A stretch of 64,000 nucleotides of DNA, taken from Andreprevotia lacus DSM 23236. GTDB taxonomy: Bacteria; Pseudomonadota; Gammaproteobacteria; Burkholderiales; Chitinibacteraceae. Below are positions 46,519 through 55,456 of this stretch, in pieces. The translations under genes and the position numbers were made by a program. The stretch is taken from contig NZ_FWXD01000020.1 of assembly GCF_900176275.1 (NCBI RefSeq), positions 1 through 64,000 on the forward strand. The letters run 5' to 3'. Positions within the stretch are counted from its first letter, which is position 1. The number at the start of each line of letters is the position of its first letter. A model generated the notes under the pieces. It saw nothing but the letters and a program-made list of their open reading frames with translations. It was not told the origin of the DNA and ran no database searches.

Positions 46519-49500
46519 TTTATGAGCCCATTAGATTTAAGCCAATTTTGCCCCCAAGTAATGGCTTGAGGGTACCAAAGACGGGTTGGTGCAATCGAGT
46601 TGATTTTGTTTAGAAAGTCTGGATTTTTTTCGATAAGGACTTGCTCAACAGCACGTGCTTGATCTCGCGTTACTGGACAAGCTGAATTAAGAGCCTCAAT
46701 TTTGAACTTATCACCCCATTCGGTCGCCCTACGTGCAATATCATTTGTAATGCCCGTATAGACGGCCTGACCATTTTTATACCCTTGGTAAATATAATAT
46801 TCTGCCGTTTGCGCTGCACGCCCAAAAAATGCTTGTGCTTCAGTGGCAACAGCCGCAACCTCTGACTCTATTACAGGAATTTCAGCCTCTATTGCGGGAG
46901 CCTCTGTGGCAATCGCAGTGGCCAGCAAACCTTCGCCAATACATGCATCTTCAATGCAACGTCCGCTTGGATCTTTATGAGCAAGCGGATTTCCACCAAC
47001 ATACCCATACGTCGAATAGCTCCCCCCAGCCAACCCAATCGGATCACTCTCAACATACCGCCCCGTCGCTGGATCATAATCCCGGAAGTAGTTGTAGAAG
47101 TGCCCGCTCTCCTGATCGTAGTACTGACCGGGGAAGCGCAGGTTGTAGGCAAAGGTGCTGCCGGTATTGCTCGGGTCCTGGTTCGGCAGCGTATCGCCAA
47201 ACGCTTCGCTGTCCCAGCGCCATACCAGCTGGTTGTTGGTGGAGTCGGTGATCTGGCGCGGGGTGCCGAGATGATCGGCCCAGACATAGTACGTAGCCGG
47301 GTTTTGCGGGTCGGCGCTCGGTTTGATCACTGCAATCGGCGTGTCGCCCAGCCAGATGGTTTCCTGAATGGCGCTACCGTTGGCCTGGTATTCGCCCAGC
47401 AGGTGGCCGGCTTCGTCGTAGACGTAGCGGAAGGTGCCGTTGCTGTTGCTCTTTTGCAGGCGCTGGCCCAGTGCATTGTAGCTGTACTGGGTGATGGCGG
47501 TGCCGCGTTGCAGTTGGGTAAGGCGGCCGGCGTTGTTGTAGGTGTTGACCATGCCGGCATCGTTGGCACGGTTGCCGCTGGCGTCGTAGCTGTAGCTGTT
47601 GGCGTTGCTGCCGGTGGTATTCAGCAGTTTGTTGCTGTTGGCGTCGTGGTGATAATCAGTATTGCTGGCACCGTGGTTTTCATTGGTGCGGCTGCCGTTA
47701 TCGTCGTAGCTGTAGTTGCGGGTAACGCCGACGGTGGTGCCTTGAGTGAGGCGGCCGAGTTCGTCGTAACCATAGGCTTGGCTCAGGCTGTCGTGGCTGG
47801 TGTCGGTGATGCTGCTGATGTTGCCGACGTTGTCATAGCCATGGGTGACGATGGTGTCGCCTGATGTGGCACCGGCAATGCGGCCGGTGAGGTCGGCTGC
47901 CCTGCCCCAGAGTTGGCCGTTGCCCCAGGTCCAGCTTTGTGCGCCGATGCTGTTGCTCCAGGCGATATTGCTGATGAGGTTTTTGCCATTCACCTGTACC
48001 GCACTGATGGCGCCGTTGGTCCACACATAGCTGATGGTGGCGCCAGACGGGTAAGTGATGCTGGTGAGGGTGTTGTTGTTGCCCCAGCCGTAGCCGACCT
48101 TCTGGATCAGGCTGGCGCCACTGACGGTGGCGGTACGGCTGACTTGGGTGATGTGGCCCAGGGTGTCGTAGCTGTAGCTGGTGCTGCCGTCGGCATCGCT
48201 GAAGCTGCCCAGGCGGCCGATGCCGTTGGGGGCAGTGTCGTAGCTGAAGGTGTGAGTCTGGTCACCGTAGGCGATGGTCTTGATGCGGCCGAGGTTGTCG
48301 TAGCCATAGGTGGCGGTCTTGTTGCGTGCATCGGTCTTGCTGGCGGTGCGGCCGGCAGCATCCGGCGTGTAGCTGGTGGTGCCGGTATCCGGGCTGATCA
48401 GCTGGCGCAGGTTGTCCAGACCATCGTAAACGTAGGTGGTGGTGAAGCCTTCCGGGTCTTTGACGCTGACCAGGTGATCGTTGGCGTCGTACCCCAGTGT
48501 GGTGAGCTTGCCCTTGGCATCGGTGATGCTGGCCAGGCGGTTCAGTTCGTCATAGCCGTATTTGGTAACCCGGTTATAGGCATCAGTGCGTTTGATACGG
48601 TTGCCATTGGCATCGTATTCAAAGCTGGTCACAAAGCCATTGGCATCCATCACGGTTTTGACACGGCCCAGCCCGTCGTAGGTGTAGAAGGTGCTGACGA
48701 TGGGGACATGCGTGGGGAAGCTTCCCGGAACCGGGGTAGCGCTGGGTACCGGTGTGGCAGTGGGTACCGGGGTGGCAGTGGGCAGCGGAGTGGGCGTCGC
48801 CGTAGGGACCGGGGTTGAGGTCGGAACGGGGGTTGCAGTTGGCACCGGGGTGCTTGTGGGTACTGGTGTCGCCGTTGGGGCCGGGCTTGGCGTGCTGCTC
48901 GGGCTGGGCGTGGCATTCCCGCATGGACCAACATCGGTCCACGGCAAACCATCGCCCGCGTTGGATGAAGGGATATTACCCTGCGTCCACCATTTGGCCT
49001 GATAGTTGCGGCCGTTGTAGCTGACCTGGGCACCACCGTTGTAGGCCGTGCTGCTGCTCCATGCGCTATAGCAACCTGACGATGGTGTAGGCGTCGCAGT
49101 GGGTGCTGGCGTGCTGGTGGGCACCGGAGTGGATGTCGGCTTTGGGGACGGCGTAACAGTAGGAACTGGCGTAGCCGTTGGCACCGGGGTGCTGGTGGGC
49201 TTTGGCGTTGCCGTCGGCTGCGGCGTCACCGTGGGAGTCGGGGTGCCAGTTGGCACTGGGGTAGAAGTCGGCTTCGGCGAGGGAGTGACAGTAGGAACTG
49301 GCGTAGCCGTCGGCACCGGGGTGCTGGTGGGCTTCGGTGTAGGCGTAACTGCAGGTGCCGGTGTTGCAGTCGGCTGCGGCGTTCCAGCCGGAGCGGGGCC
49401 GATATAGGTCCATAGCGACGAAGTTGAGGCGGGATTCCAGCCTGCACCGGCATAATCCGTCTGGTTGACGGTAGCCTGGTACAGGCCACCGTTATAAGTC

Positions 49501-49667
49501 ACTTGCTGTCCAGCAGTGTAGGTGCCGCCGTCTTGCCAGGCGACTGGTGCAGCAGCACCACTAGCGACATAAACCGTGGTACCAAGCAACAGCCCGCTCA
49601 ATAGTGCGGCAGCTGTGGTACGGCCCAATTGGTGCGCCAAGCGGCGCGGCGAAGAACGCTTTTGCAT
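46515..49667 (-). CDS. Secreted Rhs/YD-repeat toxin, C-terminal half, with chitin-binding modules and GIY-YIG tip
   Basis: A 1050-aa protein. A signal peptide with long N-region (to about 40) is followed by a CBM5/12-type chitin-binding module (about 42-90, WQDGGTYTAGQQVTYNGGLY), a Thr-Pro-rich linker of about 105 residues, a second CBM5/12 (about 198-250, WSSSTAYNGGAQVSYNGRNY), and another Pro-Thr linker. YD repeats run from about 330 to 870. The Rhs core ends with SDPIGLAGGSYSTYGYVGG and DPSGR (about 872-902). The variable tip holds a GIY-YIG-like nuclease near 953-1025: YIYQGYKNGQAVYTGITNDI, then RRATEW and an EQVLIEKN helix. The tip-coding DNA is AT-rich. It is co-transcribed with the upstream Rhs half (24-base gap) and Imm26. 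Confidence 0.88.
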   Translation of the reverse strand: MQKRSSPRRLAHQLGRTTAAALLSGLLLGTTVYVASGAAAPVAWQDGGTYTAGQQVTYNGGLYQATVNQTDYAGAGWNPASTSSLWTYIGPAPAGTPQPTATPAPAVTPTPKPTSTPVPTATPVPTVTPSPKPTSTPVPTGTPTPTVTPQPTATPKPTSTPVPTATPVPTVTPSPKPTSTPVPTSTPAPTATPTPSSGCYSAWSSSTAYNGGAQVSYNGRNYQAKWWTQGNIPSSNAGDGLPWTDVGPCGNATPSPSSTPSPAPTATPVPTSTPVPTATPVPTSTPVPTATPTPLPTATPVPTATPVPSATPVPGSFPTHVPIVSTFYTYDGLGRVKTVMDANGFVTSFEYDANGNRIKRTDAYNRVTKYGYDELNRLASITDAKGKLTTLGYDANDHLVSVKDPEGFTTTYVYDGLDNLRQLISPDTGTTSYTPDAAGRTASKTDARNKTATYGYDNLGRIKTIAYGDQTHTFSYDTAPNGIGRLGSFSDADGSTSYSYDTLGHITQVSRTATVSGASLIQKVGYGWGNNNTLTSITYPSGATISYVWTNGAISAVQVNGKNLISNIAWSNSIGAQSWTWGNGQLWGRAADLTGRIAGATSGDTIVTHGYDNVGNISSITDTSHDSLSQAYGYDELGRLTQGTTVGVTRNYSYDDNGSRTNENHGASNTDYHHDANSNKLLNTTGSNANSYSYDASGNRANDAGMVNTYNNAGRLTQLQRGTAITQYSYNALGQRLQKSNSNGTFRYVYDEAGHLLGEYQANGSAIQETIWLGDTPIAVIKPSADPQNPATYYVWADHLGTPRQITDSTNNQLVWRWDSEAFGDTLPNQDPSNTGSTFAYNLRFPGQYYDQESGHFYNYFRDYDPATGRYVESDPIGLAGGSYSTYGYVGGNPLAHKDPSGRCIEDACIGEGLLATAIATEAPAIEAEIPVIESEVAAVATEAQAFFGRAAQTAEYYIYQGYKNGQAVYTGITNDIARRATEWGDKFKIEALNSACPVTRDQARAVEQVLIEKNPDFLNKINSIAPTRLWYPQAITWGQNWLKSNGLIK

Positions 49668-49691
49668 GAATCAGGTCTCGATTTTGATTTT

Positions 49692-52085
49692 TTATTGGGC
49701 CTTGGCTTGCTGGGCCGGCGGCGTACGCTGGGCCTTGGCCTGCTGCAGCGCATTAGCCAGCGTGCCATCCGGGTCATAGCGGTCTTCGCGCTTGATGTTG
49801 CCATCGTCAAACAAGTCGTAATGAATACGGCCGTTGCGGTTATCGCGAATGTCGGTCAGGCGGTGCGCCGCGTCGTAGTCGTAGCTGAGCGTGCTGCCAT
49901 CCGGGAAGTGCACCACCTTGAGCTGACCGGCCAGGTCGTAATCAAACGTGGTTTGCTCGCTGCCGGTTTTACGGGTCTTCAGGCGACCGCGCGGGTCATA
50001 GCCAAATGTGGTGGTCTGCTGATTGATGTCGATCATGCTCAGCAGATTGCCGTTGTCATCGTACTTGGTGAATTGCGTGATCTGCCCGGCAGGATTGGTG
50101 ATGGTGGCGACGTTACGGCTGGTGTCGTAGGTATAGGTGGTGGTCTTGCTATCCGGATTGGTGGCGGTAAGCACCAATCCATAACTACCATACGTCCAGC
50201 TCCAAACGCGCTTCGCACCATTACTGGCAGTCACTGTCTTCGTCAGTAAATTGCCACTCGTATCATAGTCGTACTTGGTTTTGCGATTCGGCTCGGTGAC
50301 CGTATCAGGCAGGGCCCACGTTGAGTTCCAAATTGTCGTAATGGTGCGTTCCCGTGGCGAACCCTTCGCTTCGGTGCGACTGGTTTCCAGATTACGCGTC
50401 AAGTCGTAGATGTAGGTTGTGGTGACGCCATTAAAGTCTGTATGACTGGCCACGTTGCTGTTTACATCGTAAGTAAATGACTGCGAGCGCACATTCCCAA
50501 TACCATAGCTTTCCCGATAAACATTAACCTTGGGCACCCCCGCCGCCACCTGCAATACGCGTGTTCGTACTGCTCCCAAGCTATCCGTCGTCACGGACTG
50601 CCCGTCGGTATCAAACGATACCGTGACTTGGTTTCGTCCATCGCCTTGATACGATATCGCACCACGGCCTTGCGTATCGTATTTCCAGGTCGCATAACGC
50701 TGCCGGTTTTCATCCATCACGCCGGTCAATGCCGAAGGATGGCTGTTATCCTCATACAAGTAGGTTTTGCTGGCACGATCTGGGTAGGTCACCGTCGACA
50801 AATTCCCTAATGCATCATAACTGTAGTTGATCGCGCCACCGTCAGGTGTAGTAATTGACATAATTGCGCGAGAATACGAGTTTGCATATGCTACCGTGAA
50901 CGTTCTCGCGCCGACCAAATCAACAATATTATCAATTTGTTGCCAATAGTCTTTCCTGTAATTGACTTGAAGCACGGGAACACCCGCCTTATTAACAGAG
51001 ATCAAGCGTCCTCCAGAGTCGTACGTCCGGCTATCACCGTTAAGCTCTCGATATTCCCATGTTGTCGTTGCCCCAGATCCGTCGATATTGCGAATTAGCT
51101 GCTCCGCATGCCTCCCGCCAGCCGTCCACGTTTCATAGCTGCTCGTCTTGCTCGAAGGATAATAGGATACCCGGCGCCCATTCCCCAAAACCAAGAGTGC
51201 GATATTCCGGCCATCTGGAGCAATCAAAGTGCTTTGAAAGTCAAAAATCCAGCCCACCGGAACTCGGCTACGATCAATCGCAGTCCCCGCACTGGGGTAT
51301 ACCTGCAGCGTATAGTCAGCAGGCACTTTAGGGGCTTTACCAAGAAACTTTGGATACTTGAGAACTTCATCAAGCGTGAGCGGATTTTGATGCATGGTGC
51401 CAGCAAGATCGCTAGAAATACTACTATTGTAATTACGCTCTATATTGAAATGGGGAGAACGAAAATCGACCTCACTCTCAAATACATTCCCGCTAGTGGC
51501 ATCTATAGGATCCCCCTCCCCATCGCAACCGCAGTCCCCAGGCAATTCATCCGCAACGACCGCGGTATCCGAAACGCAGACGTCTGAATCCGGACTAGAT
51601 GTAAAGCCGATCGGGCAGGACATCAGGCGAATTAGAAAGTAATGCCCGCTATCACCACGCGGCCCCAATATCCATTGATATGCCATACTCCAGAAATCAA
51701 TGCCACGAAGCTTCGCATCATATGGAGGATCTATTGAGAGAACATGATCAGGTTTATAGCTATAATAAATATCATAGGCAGGGTAGTCAGTTTGGTATTC
51801 CAGTCGATAAAACGCCAGATCTGCGTCCGCAGTAACCCAGGTATCGACGCACCCTCCATAAGCTCCATTTTCATGCAAAAAATATGCCGCCGCGACGGGA
51901 TCTCTAAAGAATAAAGTCTGCGGAACAATGATTCCACCGGCAACCGCACAAGGACTATCGTTAGTACTGTTTTCGACATTTGGATGAGCCCAAAAGTCAA
52001 TGGGTGGTACAGTCACCGCATAAACGGGGCTGGCAGAAAAAATCAATGCGGATGCGGCCATTCCAAATAGGAAGTTTTTTTTCAT
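49692..52085 (-). CDS. Secreted Rhs/YD-repeat protein, N-terminal half (no toxin tip)
   Basis: A 797-aa protein with its own signal peptide (MKKNFLFGMAASALIFSASPVYA). After a unique region (24-180) it has DCGCDGEGDPIDATSGNVFESEVDF, the DUF6531-type opening of Rhs cores, then YD repeats (YDALGNLSTVTYPD, YDTSGNLLTKTV, YDPRGRLKTRKTG) to about 770. It stops in a short Gln/Ala-rich tail (ALQQAKAQRTPPAQQAKAQ) without the DPIGLxGG end or a toxin. Together with the next gene it covers what is normally one Rhs polypeptide. A GAAGAGAA ribosome site lies before ATG 52085. The N-terminal third is less GC-rich than the YD region. Confidence 0.86.
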   Translation of the reverse strand: MKKNFLFGMAASALIFSASPVYAVTVPPIDFWAHPNVENSTNDSPCAVAGGIIVPQTLFFRDPVAAAYFLHENGAYGGCVDTWVTADADLAFYRLEYQTDYPAYDIYYSYKPDHVLSIDPPYDAKLRGIDFWSMAYQWILGPRGDSGHYFLIRLMSCPIGFTSSPDSDVCVSDTAVVADELPGDCGCDGEGDPIDATSGNVFESEVDFRSPHFNIERNYNSSISSDLAGTMHQNPLTLDEVLKYPKFLGKAPKVPADYTLQVYPSAGTAIDRSRVPVGWIFDFQSTLIAPDGRNIALLVLGNGRRVSYYPSSKTSSYETWTAGGRHAEQLIRNIDGSGATTTWEYRELNGDSRTYDSGGRLISVNKAGVPVLQVNYRKDYWQQIDNIVDLVGARTFTVAYANSYSRAIMSITTPDGGAINYSYDALGNLSTVTYPDRASKTYLYEDNSHPSALTGVMDENRQRYATWKYDTQGRGAISYQGDGRNQVTVSFDTDGQSVTTDSLGAVRTRVLQVAAGVPKVNVYRESYGIGNVRSQSFTYDVNSNVASHTDFNGVTTTYIYDLTRNLETSRTEAKGSPRERTITTIWNSTWALPDTVTEPNRKTKYDYDTSGNLLTKTVTASNGAKRVWSWTYGSYGLVLTATNPDSKTTTYTYDTSRNVATITNPAGQITQFTKYDDNGNLLSMIDINQQTTTFGYDPRGRLKTRKTGSEQTTFDYDLAGQLKVVHFPDGSTLSYDYDAAHRLTDIRDNRNGRIHYDLFDDGNIKREDRYDPDGTLANALQQAKAQRTPPAQQAKAQ

Positions 52086-52566
52086 TTCTCTTCAAATCCA
52101 ATTTAAATTCAAACTTCCCGGCGCAATCCCATTCGAACATGGAGCGCCCAGATGTTTCTGAGGACGGCCCAGCAAGGCAGCCCCGTTGACCAACGCTGTC
52201 CTCCGGCTCGGACGGCGGGAATGAGGACAATCGGCCCCAACCTCTCGACTGCGCAGCGCATAGGTTCATACAAATACTTGGCAACCTTAGAGCGCACGAC
52301 TTCTGCTCAAAACCTCCAGCGGACAAGCTGCGCCAGGATTGACGATGGAAAACCAGATCACACCCTTAAAAAAAACAAATAAATTCAGTAAGAAAAAAGT
52401 CAGCATTTGTCTGGGAAGGGTTTTACCTATGCGCAAGAAAAACGCCTATACCAACCCGACGAACGGTAGAAGCTGACAGCGTATGTGGGGGCAAATACAA
52501 CAGACAACCACGGACCTTGTCCGGAGCAAGCTGCGGCGCATTGCGTCCTGCTTCCCGACGCCCCCA
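52086..52566. other. Intergenic region upstream of the Rhs operon
   Basis: No convincing gene. It holds the leader of the Rhs operon (AT-rich 52330-52420) and, near 52500-52555, a short run (GGAGCAAGCTGCGGCGCATT) like the inner part of the 45652 repeat. The 52139-52330 segment has a coding-like frame without recognisable motifs. Confidence 0.5.
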
Positions 52567-53007
52567 CTAACAAAGCCGATCAAGCAAGCCGCTTTCATCC
52601 CCAATCTGCTTGCCTGTTCTCTGGCTGATGCCTGTTTGTATTTTCCGCAGCCCGGCAAAATCAAACCGGGTGCATTTATGTCCCTCGATCACGTTGCCGG
52701 TACTCCGGCTGACCAGGTACCAGCCCAGTACCTGCGTCGCCAGCGCTTGTGTCGAGTCGTACTGCAGCGTGAACGAGTACACGCCCTCAACGGGTGCGGC
52801 ATTCTTCTCGATGAACATGCCGTGCTTGCCCAGCTTGAATCCATCATGCCGGGCCGCCAACAGCGCCAGTTGCTCGGCCTGTGCTTCGGTAAGGCCGGAT
52901 GCAGCCACCTGCGCAGGGGTAAACAGCGGCGGCACCCGGATTCCCGCTGCAGCAGCGAGGTTGGCAAGCAGCAACGCCGCCAGTACCAGCCATTTCATGC
53001 GGGGCAT
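52567..53007 (-). CDS. Small exported protein, unknown function
   Basis: A 146-aa protein with a signal peptide (MPRMKWLVLAALLLANLAAA). The mature part contains YSFTLQYDSTQALATQVLGW and STGNVIEGHKCTRFDF. A GGAG site eight bases upstream supports the ATG at 53007; the frame is open further but without similarity. I do not recognise the family. It is convergent with no toxin gene but borders the immunity-like cluster. Confidence 0.6.
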   Translation of the reverse strand: MPRMKWLVLAALLLANLAAAAGIRVPPLFTPAQVAASGLTEAQAEQLALLAARHDGFKLGKHGMFIEKNAAPVEGVYSFTLQYDSTQALATQVLGWYLVSRSTGNVIEGHKCTRFDFAGLRKIQTGISQRTGKQIGDESGLLDRLC

Positions 53008-53065
53008 GTCATGCGCTCCTTCACTTTCTCGATGATGCTGATGGTATAGGTATCGAAAATTCAGG

Positions 53066-53129
53066 GACAGGTCTTGTATTTTGCATCCCCACCCCGCTGG
53101 AACCACGCAAAACGCCAAGACTGACCCCG
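53066..53129. repeat. About 65-bp dispersed repeat, copy A
   Basis: GGTCTTGTATTTTGCATCCC, then CCCCGCTGGAACCACGCAAA and CGCCAAGACTGACCCC. It matches 53734-53799 with about 10 differences. Each copy has an internal inverted repeat TATTTTGC...GCAAAA. Confidence 0.65.
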
Positions 53130-53226
53130 GCTTTCCTGCTGCCAATCAACTGATTTGGCGATGAAAAATCACTAGGCTTGGCGCGCCAACCAGATCAAGC
53201 TTGGATGCCCCAAACCGCGCGGCAAG

Positions 53227-53266
53227 TGCGCGTAACGCCGCCAGCAGGGTTTTGTTAACGACTCAC
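53227..53266. repeat. 115-bp element, 3' end fragment
   Basis: GCGCGTAACGCCGCCAGCAG then GGTTTTGTTAACGACTC. It matches the right end of the copies at 34719 and 60687 and lies 12 bases before the cupin start codon, so it may supply the leader. Confidence 0.6.
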
Positions 53267-53277
53267 GGCAGGGCCCC

Positions 53278-53643
53278 ATGTCAGAACCAGCCATCAATTT
53301 GCAGGACAAACTGGCCCGCTTTGCGGATCACTGGTCACCCCGCGTGATCGCCGAAATGAATGACTACCAGTTCAAGCTCGCCAAGATTCAGGGCGAGTTC
53401 GTCTGGCATGCGCATGCGGATACCGACGAGGTGTTCATCGTGCTGGCCGGCGCAATGCAGATCGAGTTCAGGGACAAAACCGTCGCTCTGGCCGCCGGGG
53501 AAATGTATGTCGTGCCCAAGGGCGTGGAACACAGACCGTCGGCGGAACAGGAATGCTGCATCATGCTGGTGGAGCCACGCGGGGTGGTCAACACCGGTGA
53601 GGCGGGTGGCGCCTATACCGCGCAGAATGATGTCTGGGTTTAG
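53278..53643 (+). CDS. Single-domain cupin protein
   Basis: A 121-aa small cupin. Motif 1 is [20 protein letters not shown] (His-x-His-x5-Glu metal ligands) and motif 2 is [20 protein letters not shown], so a metal site is complete. It is too small for a two-domain enzyme and has no signal peptide, so it would be cytosolic. Substrate unknown. It begins a run of small plus-strand genes next to Rhs and immunity-type proteins. Confidence 0.85.
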   Translation: MSEPAINLQDKLARFADHWSPRVIAEMNDYQFKLAKIQGEFVWHAHADTDEVFIVLAGAMQIEFRDKTVALAAGEMYVVPKGVEHRPSAEQECCIMLVEPRGVVNTGEAGGAYTAQNDVWV

Positions 53644-53712
53644 AGCCGCGAACAAAACCCGGCTGGCCGCGTTACGCTCACTTGCCGTACGCCTTGTCCT
53701 GCCTGTGTTTCG
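53643..53712. repeat. 115-bp element, partial copy after the cupin gene
   Basis: Begins in the cupin stop codon with AGCCGCGAACAAAACCCGGC and continues CGTTACGCTCACTTGCCGTA and CGCCTTGTCCTGCCTGTGTT. The right end is missing. Confidence 0.6.
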
Positions 53713-53733
53713 AACATATTGAGCAAACACATT

Positions 53734-53799
53734 GACGGTCAAGTCTTGTATTTTGCCTTCCTGCCCCGTTGGAACGAGGCAAAATACCAAGCCTGATCC
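53734..53799. repeat. About 65-bp dispersed repeat, copy B
   Basis: GTCAAGTCTTGTATTTTGCC, then CCCCGTTGGAACGAGGCAAA and ATACCAAGCCTGATCC. See copy A at 53066-53129; same orientation. Confidence 0.65.
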
Positions 53800-53842
53800 T
53801 CGATTTTGCCGTATACCCGGCGGCAGACCGCACCGACTCCCC

Positions 53843-54334
53843 ATGCAGATCAAACTACACCTTCACGCAGTGCCGCGCATGTCAGCGCGCACCTACGATC
53901 CCGATCTGGATGACATTCGTTCCATGCTGGTGGATGTGTGCCGGACAATCGGGACGCAAGGCGATTTTCTGGTTTCCGGCTTTGGCGAGGCACGCTGGCC
54001 GCTTGATGTGCCAACCGATCTGCCGGTCTTTCTTGAGCAGTTGCCGGCAGTGCTGAGCGCGGTGCGCCAAGGTACCGGCGCTGGCCTGGATTTTTACGAA
54101 CAGGGCATTGAGCGCACGATTTCATTCACGCCCATGGGCAAGCTGTATCTGGCCACCTGCACCAGCTGGACTGCCTGGCAAGCCGCGCCGGCCAGCATGA
54201 CAATCGCACGCGCCGATCTTGAGCAGATGCTGCAAAACGCCAGCGATGCGTTCATGCACGCACTGCAGCACATGACGCCCGCGCTGGCCCGCCATGCCTG
54301 GGTCAGGCAATGGCTGGCTGGCGCGGCCGTGTAA
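53843..54334 (+). CDS. Hypothetical protein, unknown function
   Basis: A 163-aa cytoplasmic protein starting MQIKLHLHAVPRMSARTYDP. It is mixed alpha/beta with no membrane segment and no signal peptide. I do not recognise the family. The ATG at 53843 is inferred because the upstream frame is repeat sequence; there is no strong ribosome site. Position among the cupin, DUF5071 and SUKH-3 genes makes an immunity-type role possible, without direct support. Confidence 0.6.
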   Translation: MQIKLHLHAVPRMSARTYDPDLDDIRSMLVDVCRTIGTQGDFLVSGFGEARWPLDVPTDLPVFLEQLPAVLSAVRQGTGAGLDFYEQGIERTISFTPMGKLYLATCTSWTAWQAAPASMTIARADLEQMLQNASDAFMHALQHMTPALARHAWVRQWLAGAAV

Positions 54335-54449
54335 TCTTGCCAAAGCAGCCACCCGCGCGCAGCTGTCGCTAAAATCAGGGCTGGTTTATTCGGTAACGGG
54401 TGCAGGCAAGGCGAATCGCCCCACCTCCCCCAAGGCAAGCAGGCACAGC

Positions 54450-54818
54450 ATGATCATCCAGGACAAACACGATATGGCAGGCGTGGACGCGCTATCGCAC
54501 TTGGGCTATCCAGCCATTGCGCCCGCCCTGCCGGGCTTGCTGGAATGGCTTCAAGACCCGAACTGGCCGGTGGCCCTGCCACTTGCCCGGCTGCTGGCTA
54601 CGGTGGGCGAGCCCGTCGTGCCCCATCTGCTGGACGTATTGCGCGGCAGCGACGGCGCGTGGAAGCGTACGTGCATCGAGCACCTGGCAACGCAGCTTGC
54701 CACGCCAGCCCGGCTCATGCTCGGCGACGAATTGGCCCGGCTGGCCCACGCCCCAACACCACAAGATGTGGCCGAGGACGTTCACCTCGCCGCGCAAGCG
54801 GCACTTGATGGGGCGTGA
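54450..54818 (+). CDS. DUF5071-family protein
   Basis: A 122-aa protein matching DUF5071: DALSHLGYPAIAPALPGLLEWLQDPNWPVALPLARLLATVG, then PVVPHLLDVLRGSDGAWKRTC. The family is helical-repeat like and is often found in bacterial toxin-immunity neighbourhoods. The ATG at 54450 follows by family alignment; the frame is open upstream but unrelated. Cytoplasmic, function unproven. Confidence 0.82.
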   Translation: MIIQDKHDMAGVDALSHLGYPAIAPALPGLLEWLQDPNWPVALPLARLLATVGEPVVPHLLDVLRGSDGAWKRTCIEHLATQLATPARLMLGDELARLAHAPTPQDVAEDVHLAAQAALDGA

Positions 54819-54842
54819 TTCATCATCCGCTCATCGCAGCGC

Positions 54843-54881
54843 GCCATGCGGCACGCGGCACGCGGCACGCGGCACCATGAC
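54843..54881. repeat. Short GCGGCAC tandem repeat
   Basis: GCGGCAC is repeated about four times (54849-54879). It lies just before the SUKH-3 start and may vary in length. Confidence 0.7.
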
Positions 54882-54902
54882 ATAGCACTGGATACCCCGC
54901 CG

Positions 54903-55343
54903 ATGCTGGCACTGCCTGAACTGATCATCCCTCTTTTTCGCACCGCGGGCTGGCGGCCTTCTGCTGCCTGGCATGCCGGCGGCCATACTGCACTGAGCGC
55001 AGCCGATGCCGCACGGCATATTGTTGACGAGTTCAACGGGCTTTGCGTAGGCAGCTGTGGCCCTGGCGTCGAACAAGCGGCAGGTGACGTGCGTTTTCTT
55101 GCCGCCGTCCCCGTGCTTCCATCCGGCTTCCTTGCGCCGTGGCAGCCTGCAATCGGCGAGGTCTGCCAGTTTGCCTGCGCGCATCATGACCACATGATGC
55201 TCTTTGCCGGGGCGGGCGAGCGCTACTATATTTTCACCGACCCGGACGAGCGCCTGTATGCCGCAGGCAACGACTTTGGCGAACTGATGCGCATACTGCT
55301 GTGGGGCTACCGATTTGGCCCGGAAATAGCGCGCAGGGCTTGA
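54903..55343 (+). CDS. SUKH-3-like immunity protein
   Basis: A 146-aa protein. VDEFNGLCVGSCGPG, then an IGEVCQFACAHHDHMMLFAGAGERYYIFTDPDERLYAAGNDFGELMRILL segment, is the SUKH-3 pattern (G-E...H...LF...G..Y...D-ERLY-x-G-x-x-F-GE). SUKH proteins neutralise nuclease toxins. No toxin partner lies directly upstream, so it may be an orphan immunity gene. The ATG at 54903 was chosen; the frame upstream is the GCGGCAC repeat, and no strong ribosome site is seen. Confidence 0.75.
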   Translation: MLALPELIIPLFRTAGWRPSAAWHAGGHTALSAADAARHIVDEFNGLCVGSCGPGVEQAAGDVRFLAAVPVLPSGFLAPWQPAIGEVCQFACAHHDHMMLFAGAGERYYIFTDPDERLYAAGNDFGELMRILLWGYRFGPEIARRA

Positions 55344-55456
55344 GGTCCTGGGCGGCCCAATGGCCCCAGTCTGCGCCATGCTTCGGATTTAGCTTGGCGC
55401 AAAATCCAGAACCTCCCTCAATTTCAACACCCCCAGTGCCAGCTGCCGCCCTTTTA

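Noticed and set aside
48690-49410. Regular direct repeats that could suggest a CRISPR array
   Set aside because: They encode the Pro-Thr linkers of the Rhs protein in frame; repeat units are short and have no unique spacers.
49667-49692. Frameshift splitting one Rhs gene
   Set aside because: The second frame has its own signal peptide and 330 unique residues before its YD repeats, so it is a separate gene, not the tail of the first.
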